From contig CAWEYS010000029.1 in NCBI GenBank assembly GCA_963813355.1, forward strand, positions 248,001-312,000: DNA of 64,000 nt, read 5' to 3'. The stretch's first letter is position 1. Every line of letters starts with the position of its first letter. Source of the stretch: DATAGF01 sp963813355. Its GTDB lineage: Bacteria > Actinomycetota > Thermoleophilia > Miltoncostaeales > Miltoncostaeaceae. The notes under the pieces were generated by a model. The model did no database searches. It saw only the letters and a list, made by a program, of their open reading frames with translations, and was not told where the DNA came from. This document shows, one piece after another, positions 27,546 through 36,503 of the stretch. The position numbers and the translations under genes are program-made.

Positions 27546-28442
27546 ATGGCGCGACAACGGCTGGGGGGGATCGCGCGGCTCTGGTGGGCCTGGGTCGCGT
27601 CGGCGCGCGCCGACGGCGGTCGCCTGGCCGCGGTCGGGCGGCGCGCCCGCCGGGCGGCCGCCTCGGTGGGGAGCGGCTGGCGCGAGGCCCTCATCGCGCT
27701 CGCCGCCTACGGGCTCTACAGCCTCGTGAAGGGCCTCTGGGGCGGCTCGCTGGAGGAGGGCCGGCGCGCCGCCGCCTCCCTGGTCGACTTCGAGAAGTCG
27801 CTCGGGATCTACGTCGAGCCGGACCTGCAGCGGTTCTTCGTGGACCACGACCTGGGGATGCCCTTCTGGAACGCGTTCTACGTGGTCAGCCAGGTGGTGG
27901 TGCTGCCGCTGACGCTGTTCCTGGTCTACCGCTACGCGCGGGGCTCCTACGCCTTCCTCCGCAACATGGCGATCCTCTCGTGGACCGCGGGGGTCATCTG
28001 GTACGCGCTCCAGCCGGTCGCCCCGCCGCGCCTGCTGGAGTCCGGGTTCACCGACACGGTCAGCAGCCAGACCTTCTTCCAGCTCGACTCGGAGTTCATC
28101 CGGGCCTTCTACAACCCGGTGGCGGCGATGCCGAGCCTCCACGTGGGGATGGCGCCCGTGGTCGCGTGGGCGCTGATCAAGCTCACGCCGTGGGTCTGGA
28201 CCAAGGCCCTGGGGGTCGCCTATCCGCTGCTGGTGGCGACGTCGATCGTCGTGACGGGCAACCACTTCATCCTCGACATCGCGGGCGGGCTCGCGGTCGT
28301 GCTTCCGGCGGCCGCGATCTCGGCCTGGCTGGTGCGCGAGCCCCGGCCGGGACCGAGCCGGGTCGCCACCGCGCTGGGCACCGCCCTGCGCCACGGCCGT
28401 GATGACGCGCGACGGGAGCGGGGCCCGGCACACAGGACCTGA
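27546..28442 (+). CDS. PAP2-superfamily membrane protein (inositol phosphoceramide synthase-like)
   Basis: A 298-residue membrane protein with about six helices. The PAP2 blocks are AAMPSLHVGMA (His of the second block) and VVTGNHFILDIAGG (catalytic His/Asp). The preceding segment QPVAPPRLL fits the PAP2_3/Aur1-like subgroup that transfers or hydrolyses head groups on lipids. A basic N-terminus precedes the first helix. The ATG at 27546 is chosen; an in-frame GTG lies upstream. The actual lipid substrate is unknown. Confidence 0.75.
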   Translation: MARQRLGGIARLWWAWVASARADGGRLAAVGRRARRAAASVGSGWREALIALAAYGLYSLVKGLWGGSLEEGRRAAASLVDFEKSLGIYVEPDLQRFFVDHDLGMPFWNAFYVVSQVVVLPLTLFLVYRYARGSYAFLRNMAILSWTAGVIWYALQPVAPPRLLESGFTDTVSSQTFFQLDSEFIRAFYNPVAAMPSLHVGMAPVVAWALIKLTPWVWTKALGVAYPLLVATSIVVTGNHFILDIAGGLAVVLPAAAISAWLVREPRPGPSRVATALGTALRHGRDDARRERGPAHRT

Positions 28443-28508
28443 TCCCATCTGGCGCCGCCGGGAGCCGAGCCGGTAGCATCGGCCCGCCGCGAACCGGGTG
28501 GGCTGCAG

Positions 28509-29927
28509 ATGGCGCAGGGACAAGCGGGGCCTGTCGGCCCACGGCCGGCCGACGTGCTCGGGATCTTCGGGATCACCGGCGACCTGGCGACCCGCATGAC
28601 CCTCCCCTCCCTCTACCGGCTCGAGCGGCGCGGGCTGCTGACGTGCCCCGTGGTCGGGGTGGCGTTCGACGACTGGACCGACGACCGGCTGCGGGACCAC
28701 GCGCGCCAGGCGATCGTCGCCGCGGGCGAGACGCTCGACGAGGCGGTCTTCGGCCGGCTCGCCGGGCGCCTGTCGTACGTCCAGGGCGACTTCGCCGACG
28801 CGGCGACCTACCAGCGGGTGGCCGCGGCCCTGGGCGGAGCGCGCGCGCCGGTCTTCTACCTGGAGATCCCGCCCTCGCTGTTCGGCACCGTCGTCGCCGG
28901 CCTCGACGGCGCGGGCCTGACTCGCGACGCCCGCGTGGTCGTGGAGAAGCCCTTCGGCCACGACCTCGAATCGGCGCGGACCCTCGCCGCCGAGCTGCAC
29001 GAGCACCTGGACGAGTCCCAGATCTTCCGCATCGACCACTTCCTCGGGAAGATGGGGTTCGAGGAGATCCTCTACCTGCGGCTCGCCAACGCGATGCTGG
29101 AGCCGCTCTGGAACCGCAATTACATCGACTGCGTGCAGATCACCATGGCCGAGACCGTCGGCGTCGAGGACCGGGGGCACTTCTACGACCCGCTCGGGGC
29201 GCTGTGCGACGTGGTCGTCAACCACCTGATGCAGGTCGTCGCCTCGATCGCCATGGAGCCCCCGGCGGCCAACGACGCGGTCGCGCTGAAGACCGCGGCT
29301 CTCACCGTCCTCCGCGCCGTCGAGGCGGCCGACCCTGCGCACTACGTGCGCGGCCAGTACGAGGGCTACCGCGAGATCGACGGGGTCGCCGCCGACTCGA
29401 CCACCGAGACCTACGCCGCGCTGCGCCTCCGGATCGACGACTGGCGCTGGTGGGGCGTCCCCTTCTTCATCCGAACCGGCAAGCGGCTGCCGGAGAAGGT
29501 GACCGAGGCGCGACTGGTCTTCAAGACCCCCCCGCCGCTGCGCGGCTTCGCGCGCCCCGGGCAGCGCTTGCCGGAGCCCGACCAGCTTGTCATCCGGATC
29601 GATCCCAGCGCCGCCATCCGCCTGCGGCTCGAGGCCCGGCGCGCCGACTCGCCGAGCCCCGAGCCAATCACGCTCGACATGGAGTTCGCCGACGAGGGCG
29701 GGGCGGGGCCGAGCCCCTACGAGGTGCTCCTCGCGGCCGCCATGGCAGGCGAGGAGCTGAGGTTCACCCGCCAGGAGGGCGTCGAGCAGCAGTGGCGGAT
29801 CATGCAGCCGCTGCTCGACGCGCCGCCGCCCGTGCTGCCCTACGAGCCCGGAACGGCCGGGCCCGCCGCCGCCGACGCCCTGGCCGAGCCCCACGGCGGA
29901 TGGCGCGGGCCCTGGACGGCGACGTGA
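28509..29927 (+). CDS. zwf: Glucose-6-phosphate 1-dehydrogenase (copy 1)
   Basis: Oxidises glucose-6-phosphate to 6-phosphogluconolactone, the entry to the pentose phosphate pathway. It has 472 residues. The coenzyme motif GITGDLA is at 22-28, EKPFGHDL follows, and the catalytic RIDHFLGK is at about 174-181, with HYVRGQYEGY and FFIRTGKRLP in the C-terminal domain. It heads zwf-tal-pgi-gnd. A TAGCAT box lies 29 bp upstream. A second zwf at 60879-62325 is similar but not identical (for example RIDHYLGK). Confidence 0.96.
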   Translation: MAQGQAGPVGPRPADVLGIFGITGDLATRMTLPSLYRLERRGLLTCPVVGVAFDDWTDDRLRDHARQAIVAAGETLDEAVFGRLAGRLSYVQGDFADAATYQRVAAALGGARAPVFYLEIPPSLFGTVVAGLDGAGLTRDARVVVEKPFGHDLESARTLAAELHEHLDESQIFRIDHFLGKMGFEEILYLRLANAMLEPLWNRNYIDCVQITMAETVGVEDRGHFYDPLGALCDVVVNHLMQVVASIAMEPPAANDAVALKTAALTVLRAVEAADPAHYVRGQYEGYREIDGVAADSTTETYAALRLRIDDWRWWGVPFFIRTGKRLPEKVTEARLVFKTPPPLRGFARPGQRLPEPDQLVIRIDPSAAIRLRLEARRADSPSPEPITLDMEFADEGGAGPSPYEVLLAAAMAGEELRFTRQEGVEQQWRIMQPLLDAPPPVLPYEPGTAGPAAADALAEPHGGWRGPWTAT

Positions 29928-29970
29928 CCGCCCTCGACGCATCCCGCACCGCGCGACCATCGGAGACGCC

Positions 29971-31059
29971 GTGAAGCCCACCCAGAAGCTGCACCAGGCG
30001 GGCCAGAGCCTGTGGCTCGACAACATCACCCGCGACCTCCTGACCGACGGGACCCTGCGGTCGTACATCGACGACCTCGGGATCACCGGGCTGACCTCGA
30101 ACCCGACGATCTTCGACCACGCCTTCCGCAACTCGGAGTCGTACGACGGGGCGATCCGCGCGGGAGCCGAGGAGGGCCTGGCCGCCGAGGAGATCTTCTT
30201 CCGGCTGGCGATCGAGGACCTCCAGGGCGCCGCCGACAACTTCCGCCCCGTCTGGGACCGCACGAACGGGATCGACGGGTGGGTGTCGCTGGAGGTCTCG
30301 CCCCGCCTCGCCCGCGACCCCGACAGCACCCTCGCGGCGGCGGTGGACCTGTCGGGCAGGGCCGCCCGCCCGAACCTGTTCATCAAGATCCCGGGCACCC
30401 CCGAGGGCCTGGCGGCGATCGAGGAGGCCATCTTCGCCGGCGTGCCGGTGAACGTGACGCTGCTGTTCAGCCGCGAGCAGTACCTGGCCGCGGCCGACGC
30501 CTACATGCGGGGCGTGGAGCGGCGCGTCGAGGCGGGGCGCGACCCGGCGGTGGGGTCGGTGGCGTCGGTCTTCGTGAGCCGCTGGGACACGTCGCCCGAG
30601 GCGAAGGAGGCCCCCGAGGACCTGCGCAACGCCCTCGGCATCGCGCAGGCCAAGCTCACCTACCGGGCCTACCGCGAGCTGCTCGACTCCTCGCGCTGGG
30701 GCCGCCTGGCCAACGAGGGCGCCCGCCCCCAGCGGCTGCTGTGGGCGAGCACCGGCACGAAGGACCCGGAGGCCTCGGACGTGCTCTACGTCCGCGCGCT
30801 GGCCGCGCCGTTCACGATCAACACGATGCCCGAGAAGACGCTGCTCGCGTTCGGCGACCACGGCGAGGTGACCGACTTCCTGCCGGCCGACGGAGGCGAC
30901 GCGGAGGAGGTCGCCGCGCGGTTCACCGCCGGCGGGGCCGACCTCGACGCGCTGGCCGCCCGCCTCCAGAGCGAGGGCGCAGACGCGTTCGTGGGCTCCT
31001 GGGACGAGCTGCTGAAGACGATCGAGGAGCGGTCGGCGGCCCTCGCGGGCAGCCGGTGA
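29971..31059 (+). CDS. tal: Transaldolase
   Basis: Moves a dihydroxyacetone unit between sugar phosphates in the non-oxidative pentose phosphate pathway. It has 362 residues. The N-terminal GLTSNPTIF signature is at about 41-49. The Schiff-base lysine is in LFIKIPGT at about residue 139. LWASTGTKDP follows near 253. The length matches the long actinobacterial transaldolase type. The stop overlaps the pgi start. Confidence 0.95.
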   Translation: MKPTQKLHQAGQSLWLDNITRDLLTDGTLRSYIDDLGITGLTSNPTIFDHAFRNSESYDGAIRAGAEEGLAAEEIFFRLAIEDLQGAADNFRPVWDRTNGIDGWVSLEVSPRLARDPDSTLAAAVDLSGRAARPNLFIKIPGTPEGLAAIEEAIFAGVPVNVTLLFSREQYLAAADAYMRGVERRVEAGRDPAVGSVASVFVSRWDTSPEAKEAPEDLRNALGIAQAKLTYRAYRELLDSSRWGRLANEGARPQRLLWASTGTKDPEASDVLYVRALAAPFTINTMPEKTLLAFGDHGEVTDFLPADGGDAEEVAARFTAGGADLDALAARLQSEGADAFVGSWDELLKTIEERSAALAGSR

Positions 31060-32681
31060 GCGCGCCGCTGCGCAGCCGCCCCGCCTGGCGGGCGCTCGAG
31101 GGGCACCACGCGCTGATCGCCCGCCATCACCTGCGCGAGCTCTTCGCGGAGGACCCCGGCCGCGGCGAGCGCCTGACCGCCGAGGGGGCGGGGCTCTTTC
31201 TCGACTACTCCAAGAACCGCGTCACCGACGAGACGATGGCGCTCCTGCTCGACCTCGCCGCCGAGTGCGGCCTGCGCGAGCGCATCGACGCCATGTTCTC
31301 GGGCGAGAAGATCAACGTGACCGAGGGGCGGGCGGTGCTCCACGTCGCCCTCCGGGCGCCGCGGGGGACGCGCATCGTGGTGGACGGCGGCGACGTCGTC
31401 CCCGAGGTGCACGAGGTGCTCGACCGCATGTCGGCCTTCGCCGACCGGGTCCGCTCCGGCGACTGGACCGGCGCCACCGGCCGGCCGATCCGCAACGTCG
31501 TCAACATCGGCATCGGCGGCTCGGACCTGGGCCCGGTGATGGCCTACGAGGCGCTGCGCTTCTACTCGCGGCGTGACATGACCTTCCGCTTCGTCTCCAA
31601 CGTCAACGGCGTCGACTTCGCCGAGGCGACCCGCGACCTCGACCCGGCCGAGACGCTCTTCATCGTCTCGTCGAAGACCTTCACGACCCTCGAGACCATG
31701 ACCAACGCCCACACCGCCCGCGACTGGACGCTGGCGGCGCTGGGCGACGAGTCGGCCATCGCGCGCCACTTCGTGGCCGTCTCGACCAACGAGGCCGGCG
31801 TGCGCGAGTTCGGCATCGACCCGGCCAACATGTTCGGCTTCTGGGACTGGGTCGGAGGGCGCTACTCGATGGACTCGGCGATCGGCCTCTCCACGATGAT
31901 CGCCGTCGGCCCGGACGCGTTCCGCGAGATGCTCGCCGGCTTCCACGAGATGGACGAGCACTTCCGCACGACGCCATTCGAGCGCAACCTGCCGGTGCTG
32001 ATGGGGCTGCTGGCGGTCTGGTACGGCGACTTCTTCGGCGCCCAGACGGCGGCCGTGCTGCCCTACGCCCAGTACCTCAAGCGCTTCCCGGCCTACCTGC
32101 AGCAGCTCACGATGGAGTCGAACGGCAAGTCGGTGACCCTCGACGGCGCCCGGGTGGACTACGAGACCGGCGCCGTCTACTGGGGCGAGCCCGGCACCAA
32201 CGGCCAGCACTCCTTCTACCAGCTCATCCACCAGGGGACGAAGCTGATCCCGGCCGACTTCATCGGCTTCGCGCACAGCCTCGTGCCGCTCGGCCGCCAC
32301 CACGACCTGCTGATGGCGAACGTCTTCGCCCAGACCGAGGCGCTCGCCTTCGGCAAGACCCACGAGGAGGTCGCGGCGGAGGAGACCGAGCCCTGGCGGG
32401 TGCCGCACCGGGTCTTCCCCGGCGACCGGCCGACCAACACGATCCTGGCCGACCGCCTCACCCCCGCGATCCTCGGCGCGCTGGTCGCCCTCTACGAGCA
32501 CAGCGTGTTCACGCAGGGGACGATCTGGGGGATCAACTCATTCGACCAGTGGGGGGTCGAGCTGGGCAAGGTGCTCGCGACCCGCATCGTGGCCGAGCTC
32601 GAGAGCGAGGACGAGCCCGAGCTGACCCACGACTCATCGACCAACGCGCTGATCCGGCGCTACCGACAGGCCCGCGACTAG
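31056..32681 (+). CDS. pgi: Glucose-6-phosphate isomerase
   Basis: Interconverts glucose-6-phosphate and fructose-6-phosphate. The GTG at 31056 overlaps the tal stop and gives 541 residues. NIGIGGSDLGP (about 149-159), the sugar-phosphate SSKTFTTLET, GGRYSMDSAIGL with catalytic residues and the C-terminal NSFDQWGVELGK signature are all present. In some actinomycetes tal and pgi are fused; here they remain separate but coupled. Confidence 0.96.
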   Translation: MSAPLRSRPAWRALEGHHALIARHHLRELFAEDPGRGERLTAEGAGLFLDYSKNRVTDETMALLLDLAAECGLRERIDAMFSGEKINVTEGRAVLHVALRAPRGTRIVVDGGDVVPEVHEVLDRMSAFADRVRSGDWTGATGRPIRNVVNIGIGGSDLGPVMAYEALRFYSRRDMTFRFVSNVNGVDFAEATRDLDPAETLFIVSSKTFTTLETMTNAHTARDWTLAALGDESAIARHFVAVSTNEAGVREFGIDPANMFGFWDWVGGRYSMDSAIGLSTMIAVGPDAFREMLAGFHEMDEHFRTTPFERNLPVLMGLLAVWYGDFFGAQTAAVLPYAQYLKRFPAYLQQLTMESNGKSVTLDGARVDYETGAVYWGEPGTNGQHSFYQLIHQGTKLIPADFIGFAHSLVPLGRHHDLLMANVFAQTEALAFGKTHEEVAAEETEPWRVPHRVFPGDRPTNTILADRLTPAILGALVALYEHSVFTQGTIWGINSFDQWGVELGKVLATRIVAELESEDEPELTHDSSTNALIRRYRQARD

Positions 32682-32696
32682 GACAAGGAGGAGGCG

Positions 32697-33707
32697 ATGG
32701 CGCAGCTCGGGATGGTGGGCCTCGGCCGGATGGGGGCGGGGCTCGTGCGGCGGCTCATGCGCGACGGCCACGACTGCGTGGTGTACGACAGGGGCGCGGA
32801 CTCCGTCGCGGAGCTCGCCGGCGAGGGCGCAACCGGGACGGAGTCCCTGGCCGACTTCGTCGCCAAGCTCGACCGACCGCGCGCGGCCTGGGTGATGATC
32901 CCCGCGTCCGCCACCGGCGCCGTCGTCGATGAGCTCGCCGGGCTCATGGACCCCGACGACGTGATCATCGACGGCGGCAACAGCTACTACCGCGACGACA
33001 TGGCCCGAGCCGCCAAGCTGGCGCCCTCCGGGATCCACTACATCGACTGCGGGACCAGCGGCGGCGTCTTCGGCCTCGAGCGCGGCTTCTGCCTGATGAT
33101 CGGGGGCGAGGAGGAGCCGGTGAAACGGCTCGACCCGATCTTCCGCTCGATCGCGCCGGGCGAGGGCGAGGCCCCCCCGACCCCGGGCCGCAAGGCCGGG
33201 GGCACCGCCCAGCACGGCTACCTCCACTGCGGGCCGTCCGGTGCGGGCCACTTCGTGAAGATGGTCCACAACGGGATCGAGTACGGGATCATGGCGGCGT
33301 ACGCCGAGGGGCTGAACGTCCTGCACCGGGCGGACATCGGCTCGGAGGAGGTTCAGGCGAGCGCCGAGATCGCGCCGCTGGACCAGCCCGAGTACTACCG
33401 CTACGACATCGACGTGCCCGAGGTGGCCGAGGTCTGGCGGCGCGGGAGCGTGGTGGCGTCGTGGCTCCTCGACCTGACCGCGGCCGCGCTGGCGACCGAC
33501 CCGACGCTGGCCGACCTCAGCGGCCGCGTGTCCGACTCGGGCGAGGGCCGCTGGACGATCCACGCGGCCATCGACGAGGGCGTGCCCGTCCCGGTGCTGT
33601 CGGCGGCCCTCTTCGCGCGGTTCTCGTCGCGCGGCGAGTCGCACTTCGCCGACCGGCTCCTGTCGGCCATGCGGCTGCAGTTCGGGGGGCACCTGGAGCT
33701 GCAATAG
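32697..33707 (+). CDS. gnd: 6-phosphogluconate dehydrogenase, decarboxylating (short type)
   Basis: Oxidatively decarboxylates 6-phosphogluconate to ribulose-5-phosphate. It has 336 residues, the short GntZ/YqeC-like form rather than the 470-residue form. MGMVGLGRMGAGLVRR-like Rossmann residues, DGGNSYYRDD, the substrate loop DCGTSGGVFGLERG and the catalytic HFVKMVHNGIEYG are clear. AAGGAGGAGG precedes the ATG. Last gene of the sugar-phosphate operon. Confidence 0.94.
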   Translation: MAQLGMVGLGRMGAGLVRRLMRDGHDCVVYDRGADSVAELAGEGATGTESLADFVAKLDRPRAAWVMIPASATGAVVDELAGLMDPDDVIIDGGNSYYRDDMARAAKLAPSGIHYIDCGTSGGVFGLERGFCLMIGGEEEPVKRLDPIFRSIAPGEGEAPPTPGRKAGGTAQHGYLHCGPSGAGHFVKMVHNGIEYGIMAAYAEGLNVLHRADIGSEEVQASAEIAPLDQPEYYRYDIDVPEVAEVWRRGSVVASWLLDLTAAALATDPTLADLSGRVSDSGEGRWTIHAAIDEGVPVPVLSAALFARFSSRGESHFADRLLSAMRLQFGGHLELQ

Positions 33708-33835
33708 GGGGCGGAGTGGCGGCCGTTCGGGACCACCCTCCGCTGGCTCTGGACCCTCGCGTCCCGCAACCGCCGAGAACGCCTGATCAGCCCGCCCCAA
33801 CGGCACGTCCGGGGGAGATGCGGCGGGTGCCGCCT

Positions 33836-33865
33836 TGCCGCCGTCGAATGACGCCCGGTAGGTTC
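33836..33865 (+). promoter_or_regulatory. Putative promoter of the cytochrome oxidase operon
   Basis: TTGCCG, an 18-bp spacer and TAGGTT lie 45 bp before the proposed coxB start. They sit in the roughly 200-bp gap after gnd, where no gene is visible. Confidence 0.45.
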
Positions 33866-33910
33866 GCGCCTGCGGGGCGCGGGTCCGTGCCGGCGGGAGA
33901 GGGGTGAGCT

Positions 33911-34546
33911 CTGCCACGGGATGAGTTCCAGGATCTGTTCTCGATCTTCGCGCCCGTGGCGGCGGCGGTCTTCGCCGTCATCCTCCTCGCCTACATCGTC
34001 ATCGTCGTCCGCTTCCGCCGGCGCCGCGGCGCCACGGGCGGAGACGACCCGCCCCAGCCCACCGACCGCTGGCGCTGGGAGGTGGCCTACGCCGTCGCGC
34101 TCGCCGTCGTCGCCGCGGTGCTCATCACGGTGAGCCTGCGGGCCACGGACCGGGTCAACGCGCTCTCGGCGGACCCGGGCCTGACGGTCGACGTGACGGC
34201 GTTCAAGTGGCAGTGGGCCTTCAGCTACCGCGACGAGGGCGTGCGGATCGAGGGCGTCGAGGGCGAGTACCCCACGCTCACCGTGCCGACCGAGACGACG
34301 ATCCGGTTCACGCTGCGCTCGAACGACGTCATCCACTCGTTCTGGATCCCCTACGCCAAGTTCAAGCGCGACGCCTTCCCCAAGCGGACGACCGAGTTCG
34401 ACCTGCGCTTCGACGACGCCGGCCGGCAGGAGGGCATCTGCGCCGAGTTCTGCGGGCTCGACCACACGATCATGCGCTTCGAGGTCAACGCCCTCCCGCC
34501 CGATGAGTTCCAGCGCTGGCTCGCGCAGCAGAAGGCGGCCTCGTGA
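33911..34546 (+). CDS. coxB: Cytochrome c oxidase subunit II
   Basis: Carries the binuclear CuA centre that takes electrons from cytochrome c. Two membrane helices are followed by the cupredoxin domain with IHSFWIP (His) and CAEFCGLDHTIM (Cys, Cys, His, Met). The only standard start is GTG 33956, in the first helix. The in-frame PRDEFQDLFSIF before it looks coding and an AGAGGGG site lies 7 nt before a CTG at 33911. A CTG start, or an indel hiding an ATG, is therefore proposed. The CuA ligands are complete; the stop overlaps ctaD. Confidence 0.88.
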   Translation: MPRDEFQDLFSIFAPVAAAVFAVILLAYIVIVVRFRRRRGATGGDDPPQPTDRWRWEVAYAVALAVVAAVLITVSLRATDRVNALSADPGLTVDVTAFKWQWAFSYRDEGVRIEGVEGEYPTLTVPTETTIRFTLRSNDVIHSFWIPYAKFKRDAFPKRTTEFDLRFDDAGRQEGICAEFCGLDHTIMRFEVNALPPDEFQRWLAQQKAAS

Positions 34547-36159
34547 CCACCACCACGATCCGCCAGCCGGCGGGGGGCCTCTACGGGTGGCTCGCCGCCG
34601 CCGACCACAAGCGCATCGCGCTGATGTCGATGGCCGCCGGCCTCGTCTTCTTCGTCGTCAGCGGGGCCAACGCGCTGCTCGTGCGGCTGGAGCTCGCCCG
34701 GCCGGGCGAGCAGGTGCTCTCGCGCGACACCTACAACGAGGCCTTCACCATGCACGGGGCGGGGATGGTCTACCTCTTCGTGACGCCGGTGGCGCTGGCG
34801 CTGGGCGTCTACATGGTCCCGCTGCAGGTGGGCGCCTCGCAGATCATGTGGCCGCGGCTGGTGCTGTTCGGCTTCTGGCTCTACGTGATCGGCGGGGTGA
34901 TCATGCAGGCCGCCTGGCTGACGGAGGACGGGCCCGGCAAGGCCGGGTGGACCGCCTACGTGCCGCTGTCGGACGCGATCAACACGCCCGGCACGGGCAT
35001 GGACATGTTCCTCTTCGGGGTGGTCTTCGCGACCACCGGCGGGCTGCTGTTCGCGGCCGCCACGCTCGCGACCATCCTCCGCCTGCGCGCCCCCGGGATG
35101 ACCATGCTGCGGCTACCGGTCTTCTGCTGGACGATGCTCGTGACCTGCCTGATGGTCGTCATGACCTTCCCGGTCCTCATCGCCGCCATGGTCATGCTCC
35201 TGGCCGACCGTCACGGGGCGGGCATCTTCGACTCGGCCAGCGGGCCGATCTCCTTCCAGAACCTCTTCTGGTTCTACGGCCACCCCGTCGTCTACGTGTG
35301 GTTCTTCCCGTTCCTCGGGGTGGTGGCCGAGGTGGTCGCCGTCTTCTCGGGGCGGCGCCTGTGGGGCTACCGCACGCTGACCTTCGCGCTGCTGGCGTTC
35401 ACGGCCCTGTCGATGAGCGTCTGGGCCCACCACATGTTCACCACGGGCCAGTCGGCCAACAAGTACTTCGCCCTCACCTCCACCCTGCTGCTGGTGCCGG
35501 CCGGCATCGAGTACCTGGGCATCGGGGCGACCATGTGGCGGGGGTCGATACGCCTGACGACGCCGATGCTGTTCGCGCTGGCCTTCGCCATACAGTTCCT
35601 CATCGGCGGGCTCACGGGGATCATGCTGGGCTCCCCCGCCCTCGACTACCAGCTCCACGACAGCTACTTCGTCGTGGCCCACTTCCACTACACCGCCTTC
35701 GGCGGCGCGCTGTTCGGGGCCTTCGCCGCCGCGTACTACTGGTTCCCGAAGATGACCGGGCTGGTGCTGCGCGACGGCCTCGGGAAGATCCACTTCTGGT
35801 TGATGGTCCTGGGCTTCAACCTGACCTTCTTCCCCCAGTTCATCGCCGGCTGGGCCGGGATGCCGCGGCGGGTCGCCGACTACCCGGCGACCGGCCTGCT
35901 CGAGGGCGCCAACATGGCGTCCACGATCGGCGGCTTCGTGCTGACGGTCGCGGTGCTGATCTTCATCGCGAACGTGATCCTGTCGCTGATGGACCGCGTG
36001 CCCACCACGGCGGACCCGTGGGGCGGCTTCACGCTCGAATGGGCGACGTCGTCGCCGCCGCCGGTGGAGAACTTCCACGGCCCGCTGCCGCCGATCACGT
36101 CCGAGACGCCGGTGCTCGACCGCCGCATCGGGCCCCCGGTCGCGGAGGGCGGACGATGA
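34543..36159 (+). CDS. ctaD: Cytochrome c oxidase subunit I
   Basis: Catalytic heme-copper subunit with twelve membrane helices and 538 residues. Heme a His is in FTMHGAGM, the CuB His-Tyr pair is in WFYGHPVVY, the other CuB histidines are in SVWAHHMFTTG, and the heme a3/a ligands are in VVAHFHYT. The helix VI motif reads HPVVY where A1-type oxidases have HPEVY, so the proton-gating Glu is absent. That fits an A2-like or divergent proton pathway. It overlaps both neighbours. Confidence 0.95.
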   Translation: MTTTTIRQPAGGLYGWLAAADHKRIALMSMAAGLVFFVVSGANALLVRLELARPGEQVLSRDTYNEAFTMHGAGMVYLFVTPVALALGVYMVPLQVGASQIMWPRLVLFGFWLYVIGGVIMQAAWLTEDGPGKAGWTAYVPLSDAINTPGTGMDMFLFGVVFATTGGLLFAAATLATILRLRAPGMTMLRLPVFCWTMLVTCLMVVMTFPVLIAAMVMLLADRHGAGIFDSASGPISFQNLFWFYGHPVVYVWFFPFLGVVAEVVAVFSGRRLWGYRTLTFALLAFTALSMSVWAHHMFTTGQSANKYFALTSTLLLVPAGIEYLGIGATMWRGSIRLTTPMLFALAFAIQFLIGGLTGIMLGSPALDYQLHDSYFVVAHFHYTAFGGALFGAFAAAYYWFPKMTGLVLRDGLGKIHFWLMVLGFNLTFFPQFIAGWAGMPRRVADYPATGLLEGANMASTIGGFVLTVAVLIFIANVILSLMDRVPTTADPWGGFTLEWATSSPPPVENFHGPLPPITSETPVLDRRIGPPVAEGGR

Positions 36160-36503
36160 GCGCGGGCTGGTTCTACGTCGCGCTCTGGGGCGTCCTGCTG
36201 ACGATCCTGGCCGTGCTCCACTTCGCGTTCGACGTGAGGGCGCTGCAGTTCGGGCTGGCGATCGGCGCCGCGGCGGCGGTCCTCGTCCTCGGCGGGCTCC
36301 TGGCGCTGCGGCCGCCGCACGAGGGCGTCCGCCTGCTGCCGGAGAACAGCTACGCGACCGTCATGGTCGCGGTCGGCGTCGTCATGGTGGCGACGGGCCT
36401 GGTCTTCGGCCAGTGGCTCTACCTGATGGGGGCCGGGGTCGTGGTGCTCGGCGCGGGCGGCGTCGCCCGCGAGTACCTGGCGGCGCGCAGGGGCGCGGGA
36501 TGA
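36156..36503 (+). CDS. Cytochrome c oxidase subunit IV-like membrane protein
   Basis: A 115-residue protein with four hydrophobic segments (about 4-20, 27-49, 66-84, 88-106). It sits where actinobacterial cox operons carry the small subunit IV (ctaF). The overlap with ctaD and ctaG by 4 bp supports membership in the complex. Sequence alone gives no diagnostic motif. Confidence 0.65.
   Translation: MSAGWFYVALWGVLLTILAVLHFAFDVRALQFGLAIGAAAAVLVLGGLLALRPPHEGVRLLPENSYATVMVAVGVVMVATGLVFGQWLYLMGAGVVVLGAGGVAREYLAARRGAG

Noticed and set aside
27447..30431. A 994-codon minus-strand frame opposite the PAP2, zwf and tal genes
   Set aside because: Arg/Gly/Pro/His-rich shadow of clear plus-strand genes; no motif.
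33708..33904. A small gene in the gap between gnd and coxB
   Set aside because: One frame reads WRPFGTTLRWLWTLASRNRR, but it has no start codon or ribosome site; the gap more likely holds the cox promoter.
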